Shown piece by piece: positions 32,776 to 42,046 of a stretch of 64,000 nucleotides of DNA. The stretch spans positions 1,453,601-1,517,600 of the forward strand of contig MU001493.1 of NCBI GenBank assembly GCA_010093485.1. Direction: 5' to 3'. The translations under genes and the position numbers were made by a program. The notes under the pieces were generated by a model. That model had not been told where the DNA came from. It made no database searches and saw nothing but the letters and a program-made list of their open reading frames with translations. Within the stretch, counting starts at the first letter, position 1. Every line of letters starts with the position of its first letter. The stretch is from Karstenula rhodostoma CBS 690.94. Its lineage: Eukaryota; Ascomycota; Dothideomycetes; Pleosporales; Didymosphaeriaceae.

Positions 32776-35442
32776 ATGTCGTATAATCTTCCCACCATGA
32801 CCGCCGCCCCGCGCGACATGGAGAGGGAGAAGGACCGCAGACGCCCCCCGACATCCTCGCCCATCGACACCGAGCCCGCCCCTGCCGCGCCCACCTCCAA
32901 GCACACGAGATCGAACGCGCCCGAGCTGTCCAGAGTATCCACGGCCATTGATGACGAGCACGCGCAGCTGGCCTCGGCAACCCACCAGCGCTTCGTGTTG
33001 ACCGACAACGTCGCTGCTCGTTATCTGGAGGAAGATGCCGCTATCCAGGTGCTGTCTCGCCGTGAGAAGATCGAGGGATATGAGATATATCTGGTCGAGC
33101 AGTGGGCATGCTCTCGCATCCACCCGACCTTCATCATCACACACTATACCGGAGATCCAAAAGACGTCGTGTACGGACATGTGCTCAGCGTCCCAAAAGA
33201 CGAGACCCAATGGTCGCCGCAACTGCGCACCTATTTCAGAGCGTTGGACCAGTTCCATGCGCGGAGAAGAGAGACAAGCTTGGGAACAATCATGGTTACG
33301 AATCTGAGCAGCTTCCCCTCGTCTTTGACAATCATTCCCGTACCGGAGGGCGATCTGAAGAAGAGCAGAGAGTACTTCTTCGTCAACGAAAACCTTAAAA
33401 GGCTCGGGTGCTCTGGTCGTACTGGAATCAAGCTTGCTACCCCCAGTGGTGCCACGCGGGCAAAGTTCCACCAGTTGTACCGAACAAGCGATAAGATCCC
33501 ACTTAACAGCTCCGTCATCGAGCTTGTGAAGTTGTGCCAGGTTGCATTGGTGCTCTTCGGCAAGCTCGAGCCTGAGTATGCAGATGGTTTGTTGTGTGAT
33601 GTGACGGAAAAGGCCATTAATGACTGGTGGGTCGAGTTTGGCAACGAGTACTACACCGTCGAGCCGCACGATGGGATCCTGGGTCCTACGACCGTCGCTG
33701 CCCTGCTTGGCATGCTTATGGGTGCACGTAATAGATTGCGCGCCTACAACGCACCTATCTCCAAGGACGTCTTCAATATTGAGAGCACCCGCCGCGGCAT
33801 CTCTTACTTTCAGAAAGACCAGAGGATCGCCAAAACTCGTCAATTTGACCGGCAAACCCTCGAACGGTTGCGCCGCGCAACTGCCAAGGCTGCAAGCAAA
33901 GAGAGCTGGGCGGTACCGCGGGCGTTCAAAGGTGCAGTGGCCGAGCTTGGAGGAAAAGGAGGCGAGATGGTTATGGGCATGGTCGGCGCAGGTGAGAAGG
34001 CTGGGATCGCCGACATCGAAACCACGGACATCGATCGCTTTGTGGAGCTTGTGTCTGGAGAGCGATCGAAATGGTTATGGCATGGGAAACCCCGCAAGAC
34101 CGGAAGTGTCGATATGTTTAGCCGCCTACCCCGAGAAGAACGATCGGTTTCACCGAACGAGCGAGGCACTACACATATTGCAAGCCTCATCAAGAGAGAG
34201 TCGACACTCGAAGGTCACAGCTTTTCAGCGCGGGATAGTCGCGATGTCAAGCGTACAGATACACAGCTGGCGGTCGACGGCTACGACAGAGAAAAGGACC
34301 CAAACTCAAAACGGGCAGCTATCAAACGAGCTACAGAGAGAATCGAGACAGGAAGTGGCTTCCATCGCATCAAGGACGTGGTCGGCCGGCGCAACCATCC
34401 ACCCAAACCTTCCAAAGACGATCTACATCTACAACATACTAAGTCAGACCTTTGGCCTGTGGCCCCCCAGAGCGGAAATGGTCCCATCACATCAAAGACC
34501 GACGATCCCAAACAAAACCAAGACACACGACGCGAAGCTCTAGCTGGACGACGGACGGTCAGCAACTACGATCCGAAAATCGCCCAGGTCCTCACAGAAA
34601 CACCGACAGCATCTGCCAGCACCCTCGATCTACATCGCGTTAGCGGTCCTCATTTCGACGGCGCTCATGAGTCCACAGCATCCACCGGAGTAGACGAACA
34701 GGAGCTATTCAAGACACATACCGCCGAACCCTCTATCGCAGGTTCTGTCTATCACGGGATCGATCTCAACGACAAGCTACCTTGCGATGAAACCCAAAAT
34801 TTTCCTCCATTACTCCGGCGGACCCAGAGCAACGACCAACTTGATCCCTATCATCGGATGCACCGCAACGACGACTGGTGGCCACGGCACCTCTCGTTCA
34901 GCATCGCGCAAGAGAGCGTGTTGCGGTGGGAAGGCCTCGTCGCGCCTGATCCCGTGGACCCGGGACAAATGCAAAATCTCCCTGAGGCATTGGCTACGAC
35001 TACATTGGGAAGTGAGGAGGCTAAACGATTGCATCATAAAATCGCGCTTCTCTCCTCGCTCGACGCGCAGTGGGCCACGTCGCACATTTCCACCATAACA
35101 TCTCTCGACTCTGCAGCCGAGCAAGACACCCTACAGCTTGAATCGCTCTACTACCCTGCGCTCGATAGCTATCAGTCGTTGCGGGAAGACGTGCATGAGA
35201 TTATATCAAGTAATCGCGCGCTGTTGCAGGAGCAAGTGCGGGATCTCACTATGCTGAGTGATAAGTTGGAATACGAGATTGGGAGCCTCAGGAGTAAAGT
35301 GGATGACTTAGAGGAGGGCGTTGAGGAGCTAGAACGCCTGGTTGAGGGCTTGGAAAGTAGGGTTGATGAAGGCGAGAGCCTGCTTGGCAGCGACAAAGAA
35401 GGTTGGTTTGGGTGGGCGTTACGAATAGTCACTGGTTTTTAA
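32776..35442 (+). CDS. Stb6/Stb2-like protein
   Basis: A single exon encodes 888 aa. The N-terminal half carries the conserved domain of fungal Stb2/Stb6-like proteins: a ligand-like block around GYEIYLVEQWACSR, then HYTGDPKDVVYGHVLSVP, TSLGTIMVTNLSSFPS and SLTIIPVPEGD. A long polar middle follows (residues 440-690), and the last 120 residues form a heptad-like coiled coil (LREDVHEIISSNRALLQEQ..LEYEIGSLRSKVDDLEEGVEELERLVEGLE). Yeast STB2 and STB6 were isolated as Sin3-binding proteins and are linked to the Rpd3L histone deacetylase system. That role here is inferred from family membership only. Confidence 0.8.
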   Translation: MSYNLPTMTAAPRDMEREKDRRRPPTSSPIDTEPAPAAPTSKHTRSNAPELSRVSTAIDDEHAQLASATHQRFVLTDNVAARYLEEDAAIQVLSRREKIEGYEIYLVEQWACSRIHPTFIITHYTGDPKDVVYGHVLSVPKDETQWSPQLRTYFRALDQFHARRRETSLGTIMVTNLSSFPSSLTIIPVPEGDLKKSREYFFVNENLKRLGCSGRTGIKLATPSGATRAKFHQLYRTSDKIPLNSSVIELVKLCQVALVLFGKLEPEYADGLLCDVTEKAINDWWVEFGNEYYTVEPHDGILGPTTVAALLGMLMGARNRLRAYNAPISKDVFNIESTRRGISYFQKDQRIAKTRQFDRQTLERLRRATAKAASKESWAVPRAFKGAVAELGGKGGEMVMGMVGAGEKAGIADIETTDIDRFVELVSGERSKWLWHGKPRKTGSVDMFSRLPREERSVSPNERGTTHIASLIKRESTLEGHSFSARDSRDVKRTDTQLAVDGYDREKDPNSKRAAIKRATERIETGSGFHRIKDVVGRRNHPPKPSKDDLHLQHTKSDLWPVAPQSGNGPITSKTDDPKQNQDTRREALAGRRTVSNYDPKIAQVLTETPTASASTLDLHRVSGPHFDGAHESTASTGVDEQELFKTHTAEPSIAGSVYHGIDLNDKLPCDETQNFPPLLRRTQSNDQLDPYHRMHRNDDWWPRHLSFSIAQESVLRWEGLVAPDPVDPGQMQNLPEALATTTLGSEEAKRLHHKIALLSSLDAQWATSHISTITSLDSAAEQDTLQLESLYYPALDSYQSLREDVHEIISSNRALLQEQVRDLTMLSDKLEYEIGSLRSKVDDLEEGVEELERLVEGLESRVDEGESLLGSDKEGWFGWALRIVTGF

Positions 35443-35829
35443 GACGGCGACGTCCTCGGCGTAATAATTGTATAACATTGTTACGCAGCTTCGTATAGAT
35501 GTACAGGTAAATTAGAGTCGCACGGCGTTGGAGGTTAGGCAGCTTTTCGGAAACTCGTGTATCGAGGATTCGCTGCAGAAACGGAACATAGGAGCTGCTT
35601 CTTACTGGCCATAGATAGATTTCCTCACCGCTCGTTATCAAACCTTGTATCCGGATGTTGTGCTCTTGCATCCCTGACTACTCCATTTCATATCTCTTCG
35701 AGTTTCAGTCATAGTGACATGACACCTTCTGTTTTTGTCTTTATTCAACAATATCACACCGAAGAGTCCTTGGCACCAATATGACGGCAGCATTCGGATG
35801 TTCCAGGCTATGACGTGTGCTTCCCGCAG
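35443..35829. other. Short intergenic region after the Stb6-like gene
   Basis: No gene is supported. It presumably holds the 3' region of the Stb6-like gene. Confidence 0.5.
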
Positions 35830-36113
35830 GGCGCACGCGACTTTAAGAACCTCGCCTCGCCGCGGGCGTGGCCTCGTGGAAGGGTAACATCAACGCCGGC
35901 CACGGCGGCACGCTGAATAACGCCAACGGCGGGACCTTTGGGGAGACCATTCTCAACTGGCTGCTCTGGACCTTCAAGAACGACACCGCTACGGCAAGCT
36001 ACTTCACGGGCGGGTACGAGGCGGACAAATGGCAGGTGGACGCATGCTTTGGATCAGTTGAAGCCGTTTTAAGTACATGGGTGGGGAAGGGTCAGATTTG
36101 GGTAGCTGTCTGA
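35830..36113 (+). pseudogene. Relic of an esterase/hydrolase gene (C-terminal fragment)
   Basis: An 80-codon fragment reads ASWKGNINAGHGGTL..NGGTFGETILNWLLWTFKND, then TASYFTGGYEADKWQVDA. This resembles the C-terminal end of secreted fungal alpha/beta hydrolases: the GHGGT motif with the catalytic His, and the NWLxWxLKGD motif. Upstream, DFKNLAS is in another frame and no nucleophile domain is present. The fragment ends in unrelated codons. It is more G+C-rich than its flanks. Likely a decayed remnant rather than a functional gene. Confidence 0.5.
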
Positions 36114-36779
36114 GATAGTGTGTTCGTTGATACTGGAGTTCTCCGGAGGACCCAACAATAGGACAGTGTACATGACAAAATATCTACTAAATCGCTCTGT
36201 TATCCTTGCGTACGGTCCTTTTTGCTAGCCACGCCTCCAAGACACCCCACTTCGGCATCTTCAAATAATTTCTACGTCCGCTCAGTTATTCCCAACTACC
36301 CTCATTGAGCGCACCCCCTGTTATCTATATTATGTTCATCGAAGTAAGGTTCCTTCGCATAATTCGGAGTCATTTCATATGTAGGGACATTAATATTAGG
36401 ACTCAATGCCGTAGACAGACGACAGTCTTTGCTAGATACGTATTCCCGGACGGCAGTGGTGTGCAACGATACTGGAGATCTCCCAGTGAAGGACGATATC
36501 ATGGACCTAGGATCACTGGACCAGCGCAGTACATGCACAAACAATACCTAGAAAGAGTGCCGTCAACAAATATCTTATTTGTCCATCGCAGTTTGTCCCG
36601 CACCAGCTGACCTGATACTCTATAATGCCTAGATATGACCCGTCGCTCTCGCTCATCTTCATCACCCCAGCGCCCCGCAATCAACACCGCACTCCATCAC
36701 CACTTTCATCGAGGTCACCTTTGCGATAAGGCGTCAAGGCTGCCACAGAACCATCCCACATCAGTGAAAACCGCACCAT
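36114..36779. other. Intergenic stretch with no supported feature
   Basis: Frames present are short. A 34-codon frame near 36625 ends before the next ORF and could be an upstream exon, but no splice join is convincing. Confidence 0.45.
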
Positions 36780-37097
36780 ATGGAGCCCCTCTTCCGCATC
36801 CCCATCGCTGACGTCCCCCTCCCCTTGACCACCACCGTCCGCGATGCCAGACAAAAGATCAGCGAATGGCTCAAGGTAAAGCTAGCCAATAACTACGACT
36901 GGCGGCAGCGGAACATAGAGGGTATGGGTGAGAAGACGGGCGTTGATATGTGGAATGTTAGATGGTTCCAGGATTATGGGAAGACTCTGGAAGAGGAGGG
37001 GGTGGGTCGAGTTGGGTATGTGTGGGTGAAGTTGGGGAATAGGGCGACGAAGGAGGTTGAAGATAAAGAGGGGGATGTGGAGGAGAAGGAGAGTTAG
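36780..37097 (+). CDS. Small protein of unknown function
   Basis: 105 codons beginning MEPLFRIPIADVPLPLTTTV. It has a central Trp-rich stretch (SEWLKVKLANNYDWRQRN.., MWNVRWFQDYGKTLEEEG) and an acidic/Lys tail (KEVEDKEGDVEEKES). Composition and codon choice look coding, and the opposite strand is Pro-rich and unconvincing. No family is recognised. The N-terminus could lie in an upstream exon. Confidence 0.45.
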   Translation: MEPLFRIPIADVPLPLTTTVRDARQKISEWLKVKLANNYDWRQRNIEGMGEKTGVDMWNVRWFQDYGKTLEEEGVGRVGYVWVKLGNRATKEVEDKEGDVEEKES

Positions 37098-37389
37098 TTG
37101 GGTGGGTGCGGATGCTGTACATGTGGAACTGGGACGGAAACGGAGGGGGGGATTGTCTGGCTGCATGTATGATACTTTTGCACAAGCTTTGGTGACATGA
37201 TCGTACTCCTTCTTGAGAAAGGTAGAATACGTGAGAGAGTCTGTGAGGGGTTGACCATGAGCTGCCAACTGGGCATAGTATGCAGGCGTCGATATTGGAA
37301 CACTGGAAGGCTTTTACAACGTGAAAAGTATTGTAAAGTCGTGACCCTTGTCAATATTTTACTGGTAATGATACGGCGGGAAGGGTCCA

Positions 37390-37914
37390 ATGAGTGTTTT
37401 TGAACGGGACGAGCAGGCTTGCCAATCGCAGGGAGAGAACGAGACGCTGCGCGTGATGAGGGATGCAATCCGCGACATGATACGTTTCTTCCGGGTCCTT
37501 GAGTACCCCTTTCTCAAGCCTGAGTTCCAGGATCTAGACTCTGTGTACTGGAGCACGAATACCCCGCGGGAGAAGAGCCCCGCGTACTTGCAGTCTCCGC
37601 CCGAGGGCAGCCCCTGGGAAGACGACGATAGGGAGCAGGCGCAGGCGCAGGGGCTCAGCAGCAGCAATCGGTATGGGAGCGAGTATAAGAAGTGTGGGGT
37701 AAGGGAGGGGTGGCTGTGGCTACATAGGAAAGCGGATGTGGTGAGAATGAGTAAAGGGCTGAGTCGGATTGAGGTGAGGCGGACGGCGCACGAGGTGGGG
37801 GCTGTGGCCATGGCGGTGGCGGATATTGGGAGGGATGTTCTGGGGATGTCGGAGAGTATTAGGGAGATGGAGAGGAGGCTGAACAGGGTGGTGGGGATTA
37901 GGAGGGTGGAGTGA
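37390..37914 (+). CDS. Unknown protein with helical C-terminus
   Basis: 174 codons from MSVFERDEQACQSQGEN. An aromatic segment (MRDAIRDMIRFFRVLEYPFLKPEFQDLDSVYW) is followed by a polar linker and a helical end (HEVGAVAMAVADIGRDVLGMSESIREMERRLNRV) with heptad spacing. No recognised domain. It lies 290 bases after the previous small ORF on the same strand, and the two could be parts of one gene. Confidence 0.5.
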   Translation: MSVFERDEQACQSQGENETLRVMRDAIRDMIRFFRVLEYPFLKPEFQDLDSVYWSTNTPREKSPAYLQSPPEGSPWEDDDREQAQAQGLSSSNRYGSEYKKCGVREGWLWLHRKADVVRMSKGLSRIEVRRTAHEVGAVAMAVADIGRDVLGMSESIREMERRLNRVVGIRRVE

Positions 37915-37964
37915 TATATATGTCTTTATAATGATGTATACTTCGATTGGAGAGAATCGTTCAA

Positions 37965-39821
37965 CTAGCCAGTCATGGTGGTATCTTCGGATACTCCGCA
38001 AGATAGGCCTTCGATCAAACCAAGCGCGCCCTCCATCTGACGCAGCCATCCTGCGATTTCAGCATACAGTTTGTACGCTAGACCACGGAAAAACCAGTAT
38101 CCACACTCTTCAGCACGGAAGACGAGCGCTGAAACCCAATGTGCGACTACAACGAGAGCCGCTGGCTCGTGTCGAGAGACCATGAGTCGGAAGTTCTCCG
38201 GTACTCTGCTTGGCCACTGTACCTGTAGCCATGTTCAGCGAAGGTCTGTAAGTGGTATTGTGTCAACTCACCATGCTGTGCCATACAGCATTTGGCGAAA
38301 GTGGAGCGGTATCGGGTGTAAAACTGGCGCTATAATGCTCCACCAACATGGCAACCGCTGCAAGTGTGGCCATGACATCTTTCAGGTCGTTCGGCCTGCC
38401 AAAAACGCCAGACATTCGCGAAGGTAGTTCGTCCAAGCGACCGAGCAGTCCGATCGTACCTTCGCTCTCGTCTGAAACTCCAGATTGACTCCTGCGCCTG
38501 AATATCTGACCGGCACGGGCAAAGATTTCTTCTGGAGTACCGACATTGCCGTTACGCTCGACGAGCGAAAAGCTTCGGAGAGCAGTGAAGAGGTTTAGCA
38601 GTTTGAAAGGAAACGAACTGAACGGAGTAGATTGCTGGTCGAGCACAGGCTCCATCAAGGCCCAGTGAGCACACCGTAGGATGCACATTATCTGCCCACC
38701 CACCTTTCTCTCCTCGTCCTTGTCCTCGGGGCTGTGTTTTCTCCCACGGACAGGAAAACTTGCCTCCCTGCGGCCTGTGAGGAAGCCTGCGAAGAATTGC
38801 ATCGCTCGCTCACCGTGCGTCTTGACTCCTGCCTGGTCGTCAGTGAGGGAGACCATGTGATACTCTGCTATGGCTAGCAGTCCAGACATCATCCAGTGTC
38901 TCGATAGCGCCAAGGGGAGAACTATTGCTTGCCAGTAGTTCTCCTCTATGTTGGTGCCCGGACTCGGAAGGGTGAGATGTGTTGAAGAAGTGAAGAGGTA
39001 AAAAGACTTGATTGTCTCAAAGTCAAAGCCGATCGGAGACGGGCTGGGTGAAGTGTATTCCGGTTGGAACAAAATCCTGGACATTAGGTTTTCCTTGGGC
39101 TCCCGAGCTTGCGCAACATCGTAGTCACTTTCTGGGGAGTCGCTGAGCTGTCCATCGCTCGAACTGACCAGGTCTTCTTCCTCGGTCGCTTCTTCTTCGT
39201 CGAGCATCTGGTCAGTCACATCTGGAGCTGTTGTGCATCAGTGAATGATGGTCTCTTAAAGTTATTTGGGTAAAACTCACACACTTCGAAGTAGCGGATT
39301 TTGGTTCCTCGGAAGAATGTCTGCATTTTGATTTCTCGTGCCATTGCATCAAAGTCTTCTGCTCCACCGTGGACATCTGCCCAGTGCCGCCTCATGCGCT
39401 TCACACTCGCGCATAAATTCCGACAGCCTTCGTGTAGGCAAAGGTACCCGTCAAGGACAGGCAATGCAGCGATCGGACGGGCGGTTGGATCTGGTAGTTC
39501 CACATCGTCGGGTTCGCGAAGCTCTACACAATCGGGCGCAAGTCAGAGGAGCGGGTTGGCAGGCTTGTGCACGGGCTTTTAAGACAACATACCAAAGTGA
39601 GCAATTGATGAGAGCAGATTCTGGCGTTCGGCACGATAGATCTTGTGTCGTAGCAGATGGCTTTGTACCTGCAACGACGGTGAATGAGCGAACGCGTGCT
39701 ATTCCTTTTAAGAACTTACTGCACTCTTCTGAATCGCGTACTCGCACTCGCGACAAATCAGAACGCCGTAATCAGGGTTATACTCCAGCAGATCGCTCGA
39801 GCCTAGCGTGATTCGCGACAT
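37965..39821 (-). CDS. OrsD-type C2H2 protein fused to a fungal transcription-factor-like region
   Basis: Five exons, 39821-39720, 39668-39593, 39523-39281, 39227-38272 and 38222-37965, give 544 aa. The N-terminus carries two Cys/His units, CRECEYAIQ..SHLLRH and CLHEGCRNLCAS..MRRHWADVH. They sit in the order seen in proteins annotated as OrsD-like (named from the orsellinic-acid/F9775 cluster), which often begin NPDYGVLICRECEYA. The rest (from about residue 145) is acidic, then helical. Its blocks resemble the middle region of fungal C6 transcription factors (ENYWQAIVLPLALSRHWMMSGLLAIAEYHMV, LLNLFTALRSF, LYAEIAGWLRQME). It is probably nuclear. Target genes are unknown. Confidence 0.8.
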
Positions 39822-40462
39822 GGTCGGTGATGCGGTTTCAAAGAAGTCTTCGACGTGAGGCCTTGTGCTGCGGGGCATGCGCAGAAGGTGACCGAGCAGA
39901 ACATGAACTGATGGCTGATGTGCCTCCGGATACTCGGCTGAGGGAGAGCTTGGAGTAGATACATAGCTGACTCTTATGTTGGTGCATGTGTATGGCAGGG
40001 CAGGTGGTCAGTCAACGCTAGGCCCGATATGTGCCATAGTGGGCCTGGTGGCATCTTGCTAGTGGTCATGCAGTCATCTTATAGGCTCGTTCCATTGCTC
40101 TTCCCCTGCACAGAACGCGACATGCGGTTCTCCCAACCGCCCTCGCGTCGGGACCGCATGGTGTTGTTCCCCAGAGCCTCAACTTTGGCTTATTCAGACT
40201 GTCCCAGCCATTGTCCAATGATGCGCTTCCATCGTTGTGGGTAGGTATCCATTTCTCGTACGCGTCGCCGTAGGCTTTGAAATAGCATTCGAAATCATGT
40301 CCTCACTTTCGTCCTATTCTCCCCAATACCGTGTATATAAGATGTGCTGCTGTTGCTGCTGCTGCTGCAGGCAATTGCTTTCACAGTACACAGCTTCCTC
40401 ATCGCATAGCTTTCGCATCCATTCTTCGAACGTTACCACCGACACACAAACCAAAATTTGAA
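39822..40462. promoter_or_regulatory. Divergent promoter with TATA-like box and CTG run
   Basis: Lies between the OrsD-type gene and the reductase. GTGTATATAAG at 40331-40341 is a good TATA-like box 123 bases before the reductase ATG. A (TGCTGC)n run follows at 40345-40369, in the likely 5' leader. A CA-containing leader follows. Confidence 0.5.
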
Positions 40463-41552
40463 ATGGCAGCTCCAAAGAACCAGGCCGCATTTCTCAAGGA
40501 AGCCGGCAAAGCCCTTGAGGTCGCTGACGCCCCAGTACCCACGGCTGGTGCTGGCGAGATTGTGGTGAAGAATGCGGCAGTGGCTATCAACCCGCTCGAT
40601 TGGCATATGCAGGACCACGGTGTCTTCATCCAGCAGTGGCCTGCAGTGTTCGGATGTGATGTGGCGGGCGAGGTGTTCGAGGTTGGGCCCGACGTTGAGC
40701 GCTTCAAGAAAGGGGACCGTGTTATCGGGTAAGTCGAGCGTGGACTTGTAATGTTGCGAGGCTAACAATCCTAGGCACACAGTCAACCTCGTCAGTGGAC
40801 GCCCACAAGATGGCGCCTACGCCTTATACACCACCGTCCCCGCCAACAAGGCAGCCATTTTGCCCGCTTCCATCTCCTTTACCGATGGCGTTGTTGTGCC
40901 GTTTGCACTGGAAGCTGCCATCTGCGTTCTCTCCGTCAAGGAGCCTGGCCCATGCATGCCAAGTGTCTTAACGCCCGCTCTTGGTTTGCCGTACCCGTCG
41001 CTCGACACAGTGCCTTCGACTGGCAAGACTCTCGTCATCTACGGCGGCTCTTCCTCTGTCGGCTCCATGACCACTCAGATCGCCACCGCCGCTGGGATCA
41101 ACGTTGTTGCCATCTCCGGCGCGCACAATCTAGAGCTTAGCAAGCATTGCGGAGCTATTGATGCTTTCGACCACAAAGACCCCTCCCTTGTGGAGAAGGT
41201 CGTCGCGGCTGTGGGAACGTCCCAGTTCGTGGGTGTTCTGGACGCAGTCTCGATCCCGGAGACCTATGCCAACAGCCTTGCCATACTTGCAAAATTTGGC
41301 GGAGGACACCTCGCCTGTGTGCATCCTCCCCCTCAAGAGGCGCCCGAACACGTCAAGGCGGGCATGATCTTCGCTGTAAACGACGTCGCAACGCCAGTTT
41401 GGGAAAACTTCGTCACACCAGCACTGGAGGCAGGAAAATTGCAATGCCTTCCTGCCCCCACAGTCGTCGGAAAGGGGTTGGAGTTTATTAATGAGGGGCT
41501 GAGAAGGTCCAAGGAAGGTGTTAGTGCGACGAAGCTAGTCGTCGAGCTTTAG
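40463..41552 (+). CDS. Zinc-type alcohol dehydrogenase-like / trans-enoyl-reductase-like protein
   Basis: Two exons, 40463-40728 and 40775-41552, with a 46-base GTAAGT..CTAG intron, give 347 aa. A GroES-like N-terminal half (LEVADAPVPTAGAGEIVVKNAAVAINPLDWHMQ, FGCDVAGEVFEVGPDVERFKKGDRVIG) precedes a Rossmann half (TLVIYGGSSSVGSMTTQIA, then KHCGAIDAFDHKDP). The Cys/His ligands of true zinc dehydrogenases are missing, as in quinone-oxidoreductase-like and stand-alone enoyl-reductase (ToxD/LovC-type) members. NADPH use is likely. No polyketide synthase is nearby, so a secondary-metabolite role is not supported. The Met at 40463 follows an unlikely in-frame leader. Confidence 0.88.
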
Positions 41553-42046
41553 AGGGTGAAGCATTGTGAAGACTGGCGATATGAAAAGGTTGTCTGATTT
41601 GTCAAAGTAGCATCTATAGAAGGCTGAACCATGTTCTCTTTTTACATTTGCAGCATAATCGTTCGTAATGTTGAGTTTTCAGCCGGGGTTCAAAGTAAAT
41701 GTAAAGTTCGGTGGCGCTTCAATTCGGAGCAGGCCACTAGGCTAAATACAGACGTGCCCCCCACTCCAGATCAATATGACGTATCGCGTCGTGGTTGTGT
41801 CGTGGATGTTCTTGTTTTGTTATTCTCACAGGCGCATTCCGAAAATATTTGAGAGTGTAATGCATTGTTCAGGGCTCTGTCACACTGCAAGTCGTGGGCC
41901 GCCCCACGAGTTGGTCATCGAGGCACGAGAACGATCAGCACACCTAGTCAGTCTACCTACGTTCGATACTGGCTACCATGGACTATCTCGCAAAGGTTTC
42001 CCAGCAACTCAGATGAACAGGTTGAGCTGTCAGACAGCGTGTCTTC
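41553..42046. other. Convergent intergenic region
   Basis: 3' regions of the reductase and the ZZ-finger gene. No other feature is seen. Confidence 0.5.
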
